Shown here one piece after another: positions 1 to 10,840 of a stretch of 64,000 nucleotides of DNA. The position numbers and the translations under genes are program-made. This DNA is from Apoderus coryli. Lineage: Eukaryota; Arthropoda; Insecta; Coleoptera; Attelabidae. The first letter of the stretch is position 1, and each line of letters starts with the position of its first letter. The notes beneath the pieces were generated by a model. That model worked only from the letters and a program-made list of their open reading frames with translations, ran no database searches and had not been told where the DNA came from. Location: the NCBI GenBank assembly GCA_911728435.2, contig OU452201.1:6262001-6326000 (forward strand), given 5' to 3'.

Positions 1-1001
1 AACAATGCTTTATTATACAGGGTATACCAAATAAAGTGATCTATTAGAAGTTTCTTATTTCGTTTAAGAATGTTGATGTAGATGAGAAAAGGAATCTTGA
101 GAAAGTAAATAAGATGAAAATGCCACTGTTTTGTATATTTTAATATGGGACAATTCCACATTACTATAATAACATTAATAAAGGACGATAAATAATAGGA
201 TCAACATAAAATTTAAACGACAAAACAACTTGATATAAAATTCTTCAAATTCTAATAGAAAAATTACAAAATAAAACTAGTCCGGGCATAAATTTAGGAA
301 CATTATGCGCAGATGAGGTCTACTTATACCAAAAATCTCCCTGGGTCTGGCTCGATGGATACACTACTTCGAATGTGCCAAACCTGGATAATTTTGCAAA
401 ATATTGTACCGAGGGGTATGTCGCAAAGGAATTTTGGTATACAAATTTGAGGAATTAGTGGGGAATTTGGAGAATTGTTCAGGAAATTTGGGGAATGATT
501 AACATAATAGTGTAATTAGTGAGGAATTTGTGGAGAATCAGAAAGAATTATGTAAAACTCATTGTCGGTAAAGATTCGGCAAGTACTGCTGGCTTTTAGA
601 TCAGTCTAATTGTAGAGTAAGTACTGACTTATTAAAAAGATTTATTAATATATTTAACTTAATATTAATTTAATATTATTAATATTAGTAGGGATTTAAT
701 AAAATTAGGGGAATTAGTACAGAATTAGAGGAATTACTAGGAATTTCTTAAATGTTATTATAGAATTATAAAAATTTAATTTAATATTAATTAAATATTA
801 TTAATATTAGTAGAGATTTACCTAGGTAAGTAATAAAAATAGGAGAGTTATAATTAGAGGAATTACAAGTAATTTCTTAAATGTTATTATAGAATTAATA
901 TTGTAGGGGAATTAGTGAGAATTAGAGGAATTACTAACTAATTTATTGTACACAATTTTATAAGCGATTTACCCCTCGTATTGTGCCTATCTGTTTATGT
1001 A
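1..1001. other. AT-rich non-coding flank
   Basis: No gene is recognised. A short plus-strand open stretch at about 288-458 (containing TLCADEVYLYQKSPWVW and ending in TAG) reads like protein but has no start codon and no family I can name; it may be an exon or transposon scrap. Between 440 and 930 the sequence is rich in degenerate GGGAATT and GAATTAG words. Confidence 0.4.
658..900. repeat. Two-copy tandem duplication, ~120-bp unit
   Basis: The stretch from about 677 (ATTAATATTAGTA) to about 775 (TTCTTAAATGTTATTATAG) recurs at about 798-890 with the same word order and an offset of about 119-122 bases. The copies differ by small indels. It is a local tandem duplication in AT-rich DNA with no coding content. 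Confidence 0.6.
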
Positions 1002-2504
1002 CGAGGGTTGCCTTTTATATTTCGGGATTTGGCAACCCTGGTCAGAACGTTTTGACATACGAGCGCTATTTGTGTTGTTTACAGTAACTTAAAAGAATAA
1101 TCTCGGAGCAAAAATGGAATAAAATCGTGAACATTTTCGAGCGATTATTTTTTACAAGTTTCGACGTGGATTAACTCAGCAACAGTGCATCGATGAACTT
1201 AATTCAATTTTTGGTGATGAAGCTCCATCAATGACCAGTGTTCATCGATGGTATGGTGAATTCAATCGTGGTCGTAGTTCACTCCAAGACGAATTTCGTG
1301 AAGGTCGTCCAAAATCAGTTTTTGTTCCGAAAACCATTGATGCTGTGCGCGAACTGATATTGCAAGATCGTCATCTGACCTATCAAGAGATTGAGACAAC
1401 CTTAGGCATTAGTGGGACCAGCATACATTCAATATTGTATAAACATTTGATTGTCAAAAAAATTTGTTCGCGTTGGATCCCACAGAATTTGTCAATCGCT
1501 CAAAAAAATGCTCGTGTCGATTGGTCGAAATAAATGCTCAAAAAATACGATCGGGGTGCTTCGAAACACGTCTATGACATCGTGACAGGTGATGAATCGT
1601 GGATTTACGCGTATGAGCCCGAAAGTAAACAGCAGTCGAGTGTATGGGTGTTTCAAGATGAGCCAAATCCAACAAAACTTATTCGCGCACGAAGCACTTC
1701 CAAGCAAATGGTCGCCTGTTTTTTCGGAAAAAAAAAAACCGTACCATTAGAACAACGCAGAACAGTCAATTCTGAGTGGTACACAACCATTTGTTTGCCA
1801 GTTGTCTTCCAAGAAATCAGGAAAAGCAACCGCCGAAGACGGATCACTCTTCACCACGACAATGCGAGCTCTCACACATCGGCTCAAACAACTGCATTTT
1901 TGAGCACCCAAAACATCGATTTGATGAGTCATCCGCCGTATAGTCCTGACTTTGCACCGAATGACTTCTTTTTATTTCCGTACGTACACTGAAAAAAAGG
2001 ATCTTTTGGTTTAAAAGAAAAAGACATTTGCTCAAAAGAATGGTGCTCTTGGTATATGCCAAATGAATGACAACTTTGTCACAATTACAGCATTTCTTTG
2101 TGATATATGTTCAATATTCCTTTAAACAAAGCGAATATGCTTTTATGTGAAGTACCTAGGTATTGACCATAAGCTCAATTATTATTTTCTACGTTTCAAT
2201 TCATTTAAACCAATGATATATTCGTTTGAATCAAATACATGTTACTTTAGTCATAATGAAAGCGCTTTTATTCCAAAGAATAACTGAATTTGTCACAAGA
2301 CCTTCGTATTACTAATAAATCCAGGAATCATGATGTAAGAAATCGTTGTAATTGGGAGAAAGTATTTTGGCTTTCCTTCAAGTTAATTATTAGCTATTCT
2401 TAATGTCATAGGGATTTTGGCTTAAGAGAATAATTCATTTACCAAAATGACCTCAAATTTAGTAGCGAATTGAATACAGGGTTTTTCAGAAGCACCTAAT
2501 TATA

Positions 2505-2632
2505 CACAGAAAAATTACAGATTCAATTTCAAATTTTGACATCTTGTATCTTTATTATTATAAATTGTTGTATTAATGTAAATATGGGTCAGTCGCAATA
2601 TTTCAATTTGGAAAATCTGTAGTTTTTCTGTG
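2505..2632. repeat. 128-bp MITE nested in the CACTG-ended element
   Basis: The ends are inverted: CACAGAAAAATTACAGATT at 2505 and, read in reverse from 2632, CACAGAAAAACTACAGATT. TA flanks both sides (2503-2504 and 2633-2634). It has no coding content. It is the third nesting level: MITE in the CACTG element in mariner. Confidence 0.7.
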
Positions 2633-3192
2633 TACAAAAAAATACTTGTGGGACACCGTGTCCATATTAGAGAGAAAAGTTCTGTTTTTCCCCCACCAAA
2701 TAAACATTATTAATAAGAAGCATGAAAAATGAGACTTCCTTACACTTATACAAGATGACACAGTTGTTCGTTCTGTTAAGAAATAAAAAGAAACATATGA
2801 AACAAGTCCTTATATTCACAATTTTAATAAAAAATAAACATTACATTTTTTTATAGAAAAATTTCTTTTTTAACAGGAACATATTATATAGGTATTTTTG
2901 GTACAAAAACTATAATGATATGTTTAGTGCTTAAGTACCTAAGTATAAACTACATATAATATATAAAAGAAACATTAAACAGAAATAAATAAAGTTAAAA
3001 CGTTAACGAAAACAAAAATTAATTAAATTTTAACCGAATCTGTATCTCTGTTTTCTGATGTTGTTCATTCTTATCTTGGACACCCTGTATATTTTACAAA
3101 ATCTTTTTTCCCTTAAGCTTAAAAAGGTAGGTATTTATTTTCAAAAAACTGGTAAAATAATATATAATATCGTACATAAATTATTTACTTAC

Positions 3193-3855
3193 ATATTCGG
3201 CGGACTTCGTTTCTAAATCTTTAATACCTCTCTGTAATTTAATTTTTTCCCTTATCTTTTCGGTAATTAAATATATTTGCTGATCACTGAGATAGTTCAA
3301 CAATTCCGGTTCATCTATGCCTTGTTCTGCGCTTACAAAAAAAATTACAAATTATTAATATTATTGAATATTATAAGTATGATATTATATTAATCGAATA
3401 AAACCAAAGAATAATAAGGTTTTTAGCGATATTGTAGTAAGTGCTGTGAACTTGTAAAAAGGAATACGTGTTATTGGGTAAAATACGTAAACCTCTGCAC
3501 AAATGCATGGATATTTTGTACTCAATTTTGGATACTTTGGGGTAAGAGAAATACTCTTGTATAAAGAATTAGCCATTTTATGTTAAACTAGACAACTCTA
3601 ACAAAGTCTAAACGTAATGTGGTATTTTTTGACCTATAATAAATAAGATTTTGGGTCTTGTCGGTGTTGTGTGCAAAGTCAATATTATTCGCTAATATGT
3701 AAATGTCTATTAAATTAACATAAGCACCGACAAGAAAGGGGCATTTCGCATTAGGTACCTACTTATTAAAATAATAAACAATTATATTACTTACCTTTAA
3801 ATTTCGGCCATAAATGTTCCAGAGACCAACTAGCAAGCAACTCTTTAACACTCAT
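3193..3855 (-). CDS. SAM-like domain protein, first two exons (transposon-borne)
   Basis: Exon 1 is 3855-3795: ATG, 20 codons (MSVKELLASWSLEHLWPKFK) plus one base, then a GTAAGTAA donor. Exon 2 is 3326-3193, after a CAG acceptor; the split codon restores Glu and reads EQGIDEPELLNYLSDQQIY and onward for 45 residues to TKSAEY, then a GTAAGT donor. The pattern of short helices with W, LEHL, GID..LL and a basic KIREKIK end is that of a sterile alpha motif (SAM), a protein- or nucleic-acid-binding fold. No third exon is visible before the element ends at 1987, so the gene is truncated. It sits just inside the right inverted repeat, as expected of a gene transcribed from an element terminus. I infer that the domain belongs to the transposon, not the host. 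The function in the autonomous element is unknown to me. Confidence 0.72.
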
Positions 3856-4554
3856 GGTAAAACTAATAGAGTACTATTATAGTATTAACGTAATCAAATA
3901 ACATCAAAAACCGTTAATCGCTTACACATTACACACGCACACGAAAATTAATGAGCATAAAAACAGTACGTAGGGTAGGTATAGGTACACAAAGCAACGG
4001 CTAGTAGAAAAATGACGAAATCGCAAGTGGCGCGATTTTCTTTACCCTCACTTTCTTAAGCCCATAGACGGATGATCTATTTACAAGAACGGCAACCAGT
4101 GCTTATTAATCATTAATTCATAACAAAAGCGCAGTAGCTTGTAACAAGATCATACAAAATATATACTGAGCTTAAAGTAACGTATCTCTTCCCAAATGAA
4201 TCAAACAGCAAATGAATCAAGTACTTTATACAAGAAATCGTGATTTTTTTGTCAGAGAGTGGCGCTTTTTAGGTAAATGCAATTCTTTTATAATAAGACA
4301 AAAAACGGCAAAGGAATGAATTACTTTATCTTAAAGTAACCATTTTTATCAGTGTAAAAAAAAACTGAGAGGTCAACGTCATGTTTTGGAGATACCTCAA
4401 TCAGAGTGGCAAAAGTGCTTCGACAATGGGTTCAAACGCATGCAAACGTGTATCGATCTTCATGGGGAATATTTTGAAAAACAATAAAGGGATTTTGGAT
4501 GATTAATATTTGTTTTTGTTCTCTAATCTCGAAGTATAAAAGGCAACCCTCGTA

Positions 4555-5090
4555 CAAGAAAATGCACAATTTTTGAAAATGTATTGTAGACTTTATACTG
4601 GTATTCTCTATAATATGTGGAATAAATGATTAACAGAGAATAATACACGATTATTAAAACTTAACACTCGATTAATATGCATCCCCATGAATAAACAACA
4701 CAATCGGCTAGAATATGAATTTATTTATAAAATTTTCCTGTATTCGGAGAGGATATGTGAAATGGATCAGCACCACATCTGCATATTATTGGTTTGCCTA
4801 CATTAATTCAATTTGTTATTCATTCGTGTCGAAATTTGTTGTATCAGTTCGATTTCTCTATGTGTATATTCCGTTTTACTGATGTAGCGCCTATATAATA
4901 TTCCCCTTTATTTTTTTTGTCTTGCACTAATGTTTTTGTATGGTTTATTGGTTCATTTAAATTAATAGATTTAAATTTGCGTTGACAATTAGAAGCTAAA
5001 CGAATGTTTCTTCGCCAAGTACGAAAATGCTTACGAATCATTTGAAAATTGGTGCAGAAACTTTTATATTTATTTATTTAAATTTTTGAA
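4555..5090. other. Spacer, no recognised gene
   Basis: AT-rich sequence between mariner copy 1 and a LINE tail. A 65-codon minus-strand frame at 5041-4844 (MIRKHFRTWRRNIRLASNCQ and onward) is basic and not low-complexity, but has no recognised family or splice context and may be chance. Confidence 0.3.
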
Positions 5091-5094
5091 AATA

Positions 5095-5620
5095 ATAATA
5101 ATAATAAACAGTTTATTTGCAGTCATATACAAAGAAAAATTTACAATGCATAACGTGTAAACATAATAAAAACGCAATCACAATTACAATATAGCAACCG
5201 CAATCATAACTACAAGAAGGCAAAAAATATCTGCAAAAGGGGTTAGGAGACAGTAAAACTGATTTTGATATTCCAACCCGTACGGAAAAATTCACACTTT
5301 ATACTACTACATATATAACAGTTCCCGAAAACTTACAATTAACTAAATCAATTTGAAATGCAATAAATACAAAGAAAGAAAAACAACAAAAGAAAACAAA
5401 ATTAAAATAAAATTAAATTTGAAATCATAACCACTACACAATATGAAAATTAAACCAAATTTAATAGTTTTCTTCTAAGAAGTACACGAAACGTTGTTAT
5501 TTTATAAGTCTTAAAATTGTGAGGAATTCCATTGTAGATGCTATAGACGTTATAGGAAAAGGATCGCTCGAATAACAAGGTGCGATGAGCTGGAGGAGAC
5601 AATAAATAAATAATTCAATC
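5095..5620 (-). mobile_element. CR1/Jockey-type LINE 3' end, 5'-truncated
   Basis: Read on the minus strand, a frame from about 5608 to the TAA at 5450-5452 ends with SPPAHRTLLFERSFSYNVYS, YNGIPHNF and LLRRKLLNLV, the layout typical of the last residues of a LINE ORF2 after the reverse transcriptase. About 350 bases of 3' UTR follow and the copy ends in a (ATT)n-type tail at 5095-5108. The catalytic domains are absent. Confidence 0.6.
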
Positions 5621-5673
5621 AATCTAGAACAGTGATTTGTAGGTCTCGCCAAGCTACCAGTAGTTCGATCTGC

Positions 5674-5759
5674 AAACCACCGGTTTCCGTAACGTAAATC
5701 TGATGGATTTTCGTATTATTAATTTTGATTACATCAGATTTACGTTTAGTAGGTGGTTT
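5674..5759. repeat. Imperfect foldback, ~86 bp
   Basis: The left arm begins AAACCACC and ends ACGTAAATCTGATG (5692-5705). The right arm is its inverse (CATCAGATTTACGT through GTGGTTT, ending 5759), with a 4-base indel between arms and a loop of about 25 bases. It could be a small MITE or a hairpin relic. Confidence 0.55.
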
Positions 5760-6786
5760 TCGATACACACCACAACAGCAGCTTTTATATTTGTTACACG
5801 CATCATAATACACTGCTATATGGTAAAATGTAGATTAATTAATTAAAAGTAGATGAAGTAACAACAAAATATCCGCAAGGTTGAGAGTTATGCAAGTTCT
5901 TTAATTAACATTCTTATAGAGTAATACAACGTGTAAAGTTGTTTCGCCATAACGCTTTTGACGCAAAGCGATCTCCCAACTAGCAATTCGACATTCTTAA
6001 AGAACTAATATATTTTATAATTATTTTATTGCCGCTTAGTAAAAACTTTTTTGTTTTTTAAAGGTTCGTTTGGTGATAAAACTGCTGTGTTAAACTTTTC
6101 TGTGAGAAAAACTGTTTTAAGAACGTTTTTACAGCAATATAATAAAATAGTTATAAAATATGATATCGTAACAGTTTTATAAACGTTTATAAAATATTTT
6201 TTATAGGACGAATTTGTTCCGAATGATAATTGGTTTTAAAAGCATTTTGTAAAAGTACTAGTCTGGATTAACTTGTTCCTTTAAAAACAATTATAAAATT
6301 ATTCTGTTAAAGTACGTTTCGTAATAATAAAATAGTTTTTTTATTGTCGTTATTAAGAGCGATTTGTTTGCTGCAGCAAATTTGTGCGCAAATTAATAAT
6401 TACAAAATTGTTTTTTAGTTATTTTATTAAAAACAATAGAAAAATAAATATGTTGCCAATGCATATTTTATAAAATTAAAATGCTGTCATAAACATTACC
6501 TAGAACTAATATATAACATAGTCTTATTTATTTTCAACTGATATTTATTGTTATATCATACACAGGTTTAAAATGTCCAAACGAAAAGCAGTTGTGCATT
6601 TAATAGAAAATTAGTTACAATATTATAAATTATCAAAGGGAAAACATTAGTGACTATAATAAAGAGTAGCAAACTGTAATGGAATCTAATCAAATTAATG
6701 ACAATTTATAAGACATCAAATATTTTGAAGACTGATAAATTCTCAGGAGGAATTATTACTAGATGGTGAGCGGGTAGCCGAAATAG

Positions 6787-6993
6787 AGAATTGGTGATCA
6801 ATATCATGCTTCAAGCACAAGTGAGCTAGAAAAAAATGCAAAACTAAGAGAAAACATGCGAACATGGGCAGCATCAAATAATGTTCCGCATTTTTCCCAA
6901 AAGAAGCTTTTTGCTATACTCAATAAACACATGGCAAATGTTCTACCTCAAGATCCTCGAACTCTCTTAAAGACACTCAACAAACCGTTTTAA
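6787..6993 (+). pseudogene. Transposase-like N-terminal domain fragment
   Basis: An open stretch ending in TAA at 6991-6993 reads ELEKNAKLRENMRTWAASNN, then VPHFSQKKLFAIL, then LPQDPRTLLKTL. From memory of the family, this 'LR.WA..NN..H.....LL.IL...LP.DPRTLLKT' block is the N-terminal domain of a widespread animal transposase group whose name I cannot give with certainty. Upstream, at about 6573, an ATG begins MSKRKAVVHLIEN but meets a stop. Only the N-terminal module survives. Confidence 0.45.
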
Positions 6994-7553
6994 TAACGGC
7001 AGTTATAAGTTATAACATACATAACATAAACAAAGGGCTCAATTTAGGTTATGTTTAAATTACTCCCGTAAAAGCTAATAAGAGAGTAACTATAAAAGCA
7101 TTTTGTTTTATAAGAACCCATTAAAAGCTTTTATAAAACATATGTTAAAGTTTGTTTTGTAAAACTCTGTTTACTATTTTATTATTATTCCAATATTAAG
7201 ACGATGCGACACACGGCGGCGACTCACACAAGCATCAAAGTATCAAGCACGAATACTTCAAGTAGACAGGACTAGACTTGATTAATTTCTATACATTTTA
7301 TCTTATATATTTTTTGCAGCACCTTTTAATTAAATTTTGATTTTTTAGAGCATTTATTTCCAAGCTTGTTTTAGTGTGTTTTACTATTAATTTATTTTAA
7401 ATTAACGGCAAACGATTACTAAATACATAAAACTTCAAGAAAAATACTTGTAATTAGCTTCATTATTCATTATCAAGCTTAGTGAAATATATTTTTTTTA
7501 CTCCATAACTGGTTTATAAAAAATTCTTCACGTTTACATAAAACATAGGTACC

Positions 7554-7634
7554 TATAGTACGACACAGTTAACATACGCTTTTAAATGGGCTATCCATAT
7601 AAAAGTGTATCATTCTTAACTGTGTCGTACTATA
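7554..7634. repeat. 81-bp MITE with perfect 19-bp arms
   Basis: TATAGTACGACACAGTTAA at 7554-7572 is repeated in perfect reverse complement at 7616-7634, around a 43-base loop. The outer TA is consistent with a TA target. It lies within the 5955-8685 element. Confidence 0.75.
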
Positions 7635-7733
7635 CCAACTTATATTTTGGCTAGTATCCATATTATGATAGATATAAAAGAATCATATCATTCTTATGCT
7701 ATCAAAGGGGTTTCAGGTAATATTAATTTTATA

Positions 7734-7934
7734 TTACATTTTATTTGCACTTAAAATATTATGAGATTTATGTTTTTTTAACGAATACGCCGCTGTATAA
7801 AACAATTCTGCAGTTATTTTGTAATAGCTATCTAAAGAGCATACTCGTCTGGGTTGAGATAATTTTGTTTTATAAGCATCGTATAAGGAAGAAGCCATTT
7901 TTGGTTTCTTTAAATTGGTAGCCATGTTGACCAA
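7734..7934 (-). CDS. Hypothetical 66-residue frame
   Basis: An ATG-initiated frame inside the 5955-8685 element reads MATNLKKPKMASSLYDAYKT from residue 4, followed by a Tyr- and Lys-rich stretch. Composition is protein-like, but I see no recognised domain, splice signal or second copy. It could be a remnant of the element's accessory ORF or chance. Confidence 0.18.
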   Translation of the reverse strand: MVNMATNLKKPKMASSLYDAYKTKLSQPRRVCSLDSYYKITAELFYTAAYSLKKHKSHNILSANKM

Positions 7935-8799
7935 ACTTTTAAAATTAATATTTTTTATAATTTGTAAAATTATCTTAGCTAATAAGGTATACAGAATCAG
8001 TCATTACATAATGAAGGATCTCCCAAAAGATTATTTTCAACAATAAGTGACAATAAAAAAAAAATTGTATATAATTTATAAAATCTAAATTCATTAATTT
8101 ACATAATTCGCGAGGCGCATTAAAATTTTAGTAATAATATACAATATATTTAACAGTAAATTTTGTTTCGCAGCCAAATCTGCTCATGGATGAATTTTAT
8201 CTGACTTATTTTATTATTCATTATTGGGTAGGTATTATTTTTACCTCCATGATTGTTCAGATTTTATTAATGTGTACCAACAACAATGCATAATAATTAT
8301 AAAATAAGTTTGTGTAAAAAGGTATTTTAAAAAAACGTTTATATCCTTTAACAGTTTTATAGTAGTTCTACAAATATGTCGTTTTGTTCTAGTAACAGAG
8401 CTATAATAAAACTGTTTTATAACAGTTTTATTTGATTTTTATTAGATATTTATAAACGTTCTAAAAACTGTTGTATAATAGCAACAAGCAACATTTATAG
8501 AACCGTTAACGAGTCGATTTGTTTTATAAATCTGCGCCTTTTTCGTGTTTATAAGGCGCGTAAGAACGTTGTGAAAATGTTTATAAAACAATGGGTGTTT
8601 TATAAAATATATTTTATAAACGTTCTTACAGCAATTAAAAAAGTTAAATTGTTAGTTGGGCTGTAATTATTGCGTCAATTCTGTGATAACGTTCGTGATT
8701 TATTCGGGGAATTCCCAGTCATTATCCTCCTACAAGGCGGTTTTCCGACAAAGAAAGCAAAAACGTTAGTCGACACTTGAAAACGAGGAATTATTACTT

Positions 8800-9767
8800 C
8801 TTCTTCTTCTTGCGGTGCCTTGCCTGTCTCAGGCGTGGGCTATCTTCGTGACAATCTGGTTGAAGCGCTCTCTATCTTTAGCTGCTTGGAATAATTGTTC
8901 TACTCCCAGTCCGGTCCAATTCCTGATGTTTCGCAGCCATGATAGTTTTTTGCGGCCTATCCATCTTCTGCCCTCAACTTTTCCCTGGATGATCAGGCGA
9001 GGAATGTGGTACTTGGGTCCTCGTGTTATATGTCCAAAGTAGCTAACCTTTCTTGTTTTTATGGTGTCCAGGAGTTCTCGATCTTTATCCAGCTGTCTGA
9101 GAACTTCTTCATTGCTAGTATGCGTCGTCCAAGAGATTTTGAGGATTCTCCGATAGCACCACATCTCGAATGCCTCTATTTTATTCATGGTGTCAATTTT
9201 AAGGGTCCATGTCTCACAGCCGTACAGAAAAATGCCCCATATGTAACATCGGAGTGTTCTGAGCCGCGTTTGAATTGAGAGATTTCTATTACTAAGGGTG
9301 GGTTTCCATTTACTAAACATCCCACGTGGCATTTCAATCCTCGCTTTAATCTCTTCATCGCATGTTATTTCATTGTTCAGCCAACTTCCCAGATACTTGA
9401 AGTGTGATACCAACTCGATGTTGTGTCCGTTGATTGTGATCGGAATTGGTTCTATGTTTATTTTACCTACCGCCATCCATTTTGTTTTTTTTATGTTTAT
9501 ATTAATACCCCATCTTCGTCCAGCCTCATACACTCTGTCCAGCAACACTTGCAAGTCCTCCATAGACTCAGCGATAATGGCGGTATCATCTGCGTACCTT
9601 ACGTTGTTTATGATTTCGCCTCCTATCTTTGCTCCCTCTCTCCTGCCATCTAAGGCCTCGTGAAATATGTTTTCTGAGTAGAGAGTGAATAACATGGGTG
9701 ACAAGACACACCCCTGTCTCACACCGCGTCTTATTGGTATTTCGTCTGTAACGCTGTCCTCTAGCCT
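8800..9767 (-). mobile_element. RTE-like LINE, 5'-truncated insertion
   Basis: The insertion is bounded by a direct repeat GAATTATTACTT at 8788-8799 and 9768-9779, the target duplication. On the minus strand it ends in a (GAA)n tail (8798-8811), typical of RTE-type microsatellite ends. The 5' end is truncated inside the reverse transcriptase, the usual result of incomplete target-primed reverse transcription. Confidence 0.85.
8829..9767 (-). pseudogene. RTE-like reverse transcriptase, C-terminal part
   Basis: One uninterrupted frame runs from the truncation point (about 9765) to the stop at 8829-8831, about 310 codons. It contains RQGCVLSPMLF (RT motif 4 region), the catalytic NVRYADDTAII (about 9600), FKYLGSWLN, and the C-terminal LLYGCETW-like and FEMWCYRRILKISW blocks typical of insect RTE-type and related LINE polymerases. 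The endonuclease and N-terminal RT are missing, so it cannot move by itself. The lack of stops in the surviving part, together with the clean target duplication, suggests a relatively recent insertion. Confidence 0.85.
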
Positions 9768-10065
9768 GAATTATTACTTGGTTTAATTTAAACTTGTTTT
9801 TTTTTTCATTCTCATTAATTTTCATGCAATATTTTGTTTTGACCCCAGCGGTCTGTAAGTCTTCTTCGTTAGGTCGCGTATTGCCTCAACGGACTGTAAT
9901 CTTGTTCCTTTTAATACCGATTTAACCTTGCAACATAGGCAAAAGTCACATGGTGCAAATTCAGTCTAATAAAGCGGAAAGAGCCGTCGCAGCGTCTGTA
10001 GTTCATCAGGTAATAATTTTACAGAGTTGTGAGAATGTCTCTATTTGTTCTTTTACATTGTATTG

Positions 10066-10480
10066 TATTGTCAACGCGCTAAGGAAAAATTTGGGATAAA
10101 GACGGATATAACCATTTTGAAGTTTCCTGAGACGATTAAGACCATTTCCAGATGGTCTCTCTAACCAATTGAGCTAAATTTTGATATATGAGTTTCGGGC
10201 AGTCCTAGGATGAAGCCATTAGATTTTGGTTGAAATTGGTTTAGCCGGACACAATCGCTAAATTTTCATATATCAGTAGGGGTCGAGTGATACATCATTT
10301 TAAAGTATTTTTTACCTGCATGAATATATATGTTAATTGAACACATTGATAGAGCGTTCACTTCGCATGCGGAAGGTTCTGGTTCCGAATCCCAGCTCTG
10401 GCAATACTTTCTTTTTCTAATTTTTGAATACCTAAAGTAGTTAGTTTGTTACGTTACTTTATTGGAAATGATGAAAATAA
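10066..10480 (+). mobile_element. SINE-like repeat, copy A
   Basis: This copy shares with four others in the window the blocks GATAAAGACGGATAT, GACGATTAAGACCATTTCCAG, TCATATATCAGTAGGGGTCG and a 3' block ATTGGAAAT preceded by TTAGTTTGTTACGTTA. Near 10350-10408 it has a tRNA-like module: an A-box-like GATAGAGCG, then GCGGAAGGTTCTGGTTCCGA with a B-box-like GGTTCCGAATCCC. No ORF is present. A Pol III-derived SINE is the best reading; a tRNA-containing MITE is the alternative. Confidence 0.65.
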
Positions 10481-10840
10481 TACAATATAGGAATAATAAT
10501 AGCTAAAATATATTTTTGATTATATTTTAACTTGTCGGGAAAGTTTTGACTTTTTTCTATTTGGAGTTCCAACTCATTACTCACTTAAGTTGTTTGGTAT
10601 TTTTATGGAATATCTCTTCCGTTTTAAATTTCTCAATTAATTCGTTAATTTATAACTCTCCTGTTTTCCTAAAATTAAGAAATTAATTATTTGTTTTGAC
10701 GATTTTTCATTCCAAAGTATCATCAAGAATACAGCCAGTGGATTCTTTCTATTTCGATTCTTATTGTTTCAACCATAGAAGTTTGTTTTACCAAGTGATT
10801 AAAGCTTAACTAAAAATTAAATAGAATTTTGTATACTTAC

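Larger units (their letters stand above)
1987..4354 (-). mobile_element. CACTG-ended DNA transposon inserted in mariner copy 1
   Basis: Comparison with the uninterrupted mariner copies fixes the junctions. Foreign DNA starts with CACTGA at 1987 and ends with TCAGTG at 4354, flanked by TA at 1985-1986 and 4355-4356. The ends are imperfect inverted repeats: CACTGA, an A-run, GG, then TTTGGTTTAA on the left; CACTGATAAAAATGG on the right read in reverse. At 2368 bp it contains two exons of a SAM-like gene reading from the right end leftwards, and no transposase that I recognise, so it is probably an internally deleted, non-autonomous copy. CACTG ends with a 2-bp target suggest a TA-targeting cut-and-paste superfamily; I cannot assign it further. 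Confidence 0.85.
1114..4487 (+). pseudogene. mariner transposase, inactivated
   Basis: The gene would encode a DD34D cut-and-paste transposase of about 345 residues that binds its own inverted repeats in the nucleus. The N-terminal helix-turn-helix part (QQQCIDELNSIFGDE, WYGEFNRGR) is followed by the catalytic aspartates in TGDESW (about 1580), HHDNASSHT (about 1857) and YSPDFAPNDFF (about 1945). It is dead: codon 3 is TAA (1120-1122), a TAA at 1531-1533 separates two open blocks, an A-run near 1730 disturbs the sequence after CFFGK, and a 2.4-kb element interrupts it after LFPYV. The C-terminal end resumes at 4357 and lacks about 40 bases (the FSTPEEA region) present in the other copies. The last codons (CIDLHGEYFEKQ) end at 4487. 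Confidence 0.88.
1002..4552 (+). mobile_element. mariner-like transposon copy 1, split by a later insertion
   Basis: The ends are inverted: CGAGGGTTGCC at 1002 and GGCAACCCTCG ending at 4552, each flanked by TA (1000-1001 and 4553-4554), the target duplication of the Tc1/mariner superfamily. Without the 2368-bp foreign element at 1987-4354 (and one TA copy) it is about 1.18 kb, a normal mariner length. The left end also has a self-complementary pair (1004-1012 with 1031-1039), so it can fold as a hairpin. Two further copies in the window share this structure. Confidence 0.9.
5955..8685. mobile_element. Degenerate DNA transposon with inverted ends, ~2.7 kb
   Basis: The left end (TTGACGCAA, then CCCAACTAGCAATT) is matched in reverse at the right end (TTGACGCAA, then CCCAACTAACAATT). 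ATAACG flanks both proposed ends (5949-5954 and 8686-8691), a possible target duplication, though the exact termini are uncertain. Subterminal regions on both sides are crowded with TTTATAAAACGTT-like words in both orientations (about 6050-6350 and 8330-8640), as in transposase-binding subterminal repeats. Inside is a short transposase-like fragment and a nested MITE. No intact transposase is present. Confidence 0.6.

Noticed and set aside
9298..9663. Plus-strand 121-codon gene
   Set aside because: Antisense shadow of the RTE-like reverse transcriptase, which has the YADD motif on the other strand.
9945..10011. Short plus-strand host exon
   Set aside because: An AG-open-GTAAT interval exists, but no partner exon or protein family supports it.
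10350..10408. tRNA gene on the plus strand
   Set aside because: Same repeated module as at 59.7 kb, with an altered B box.
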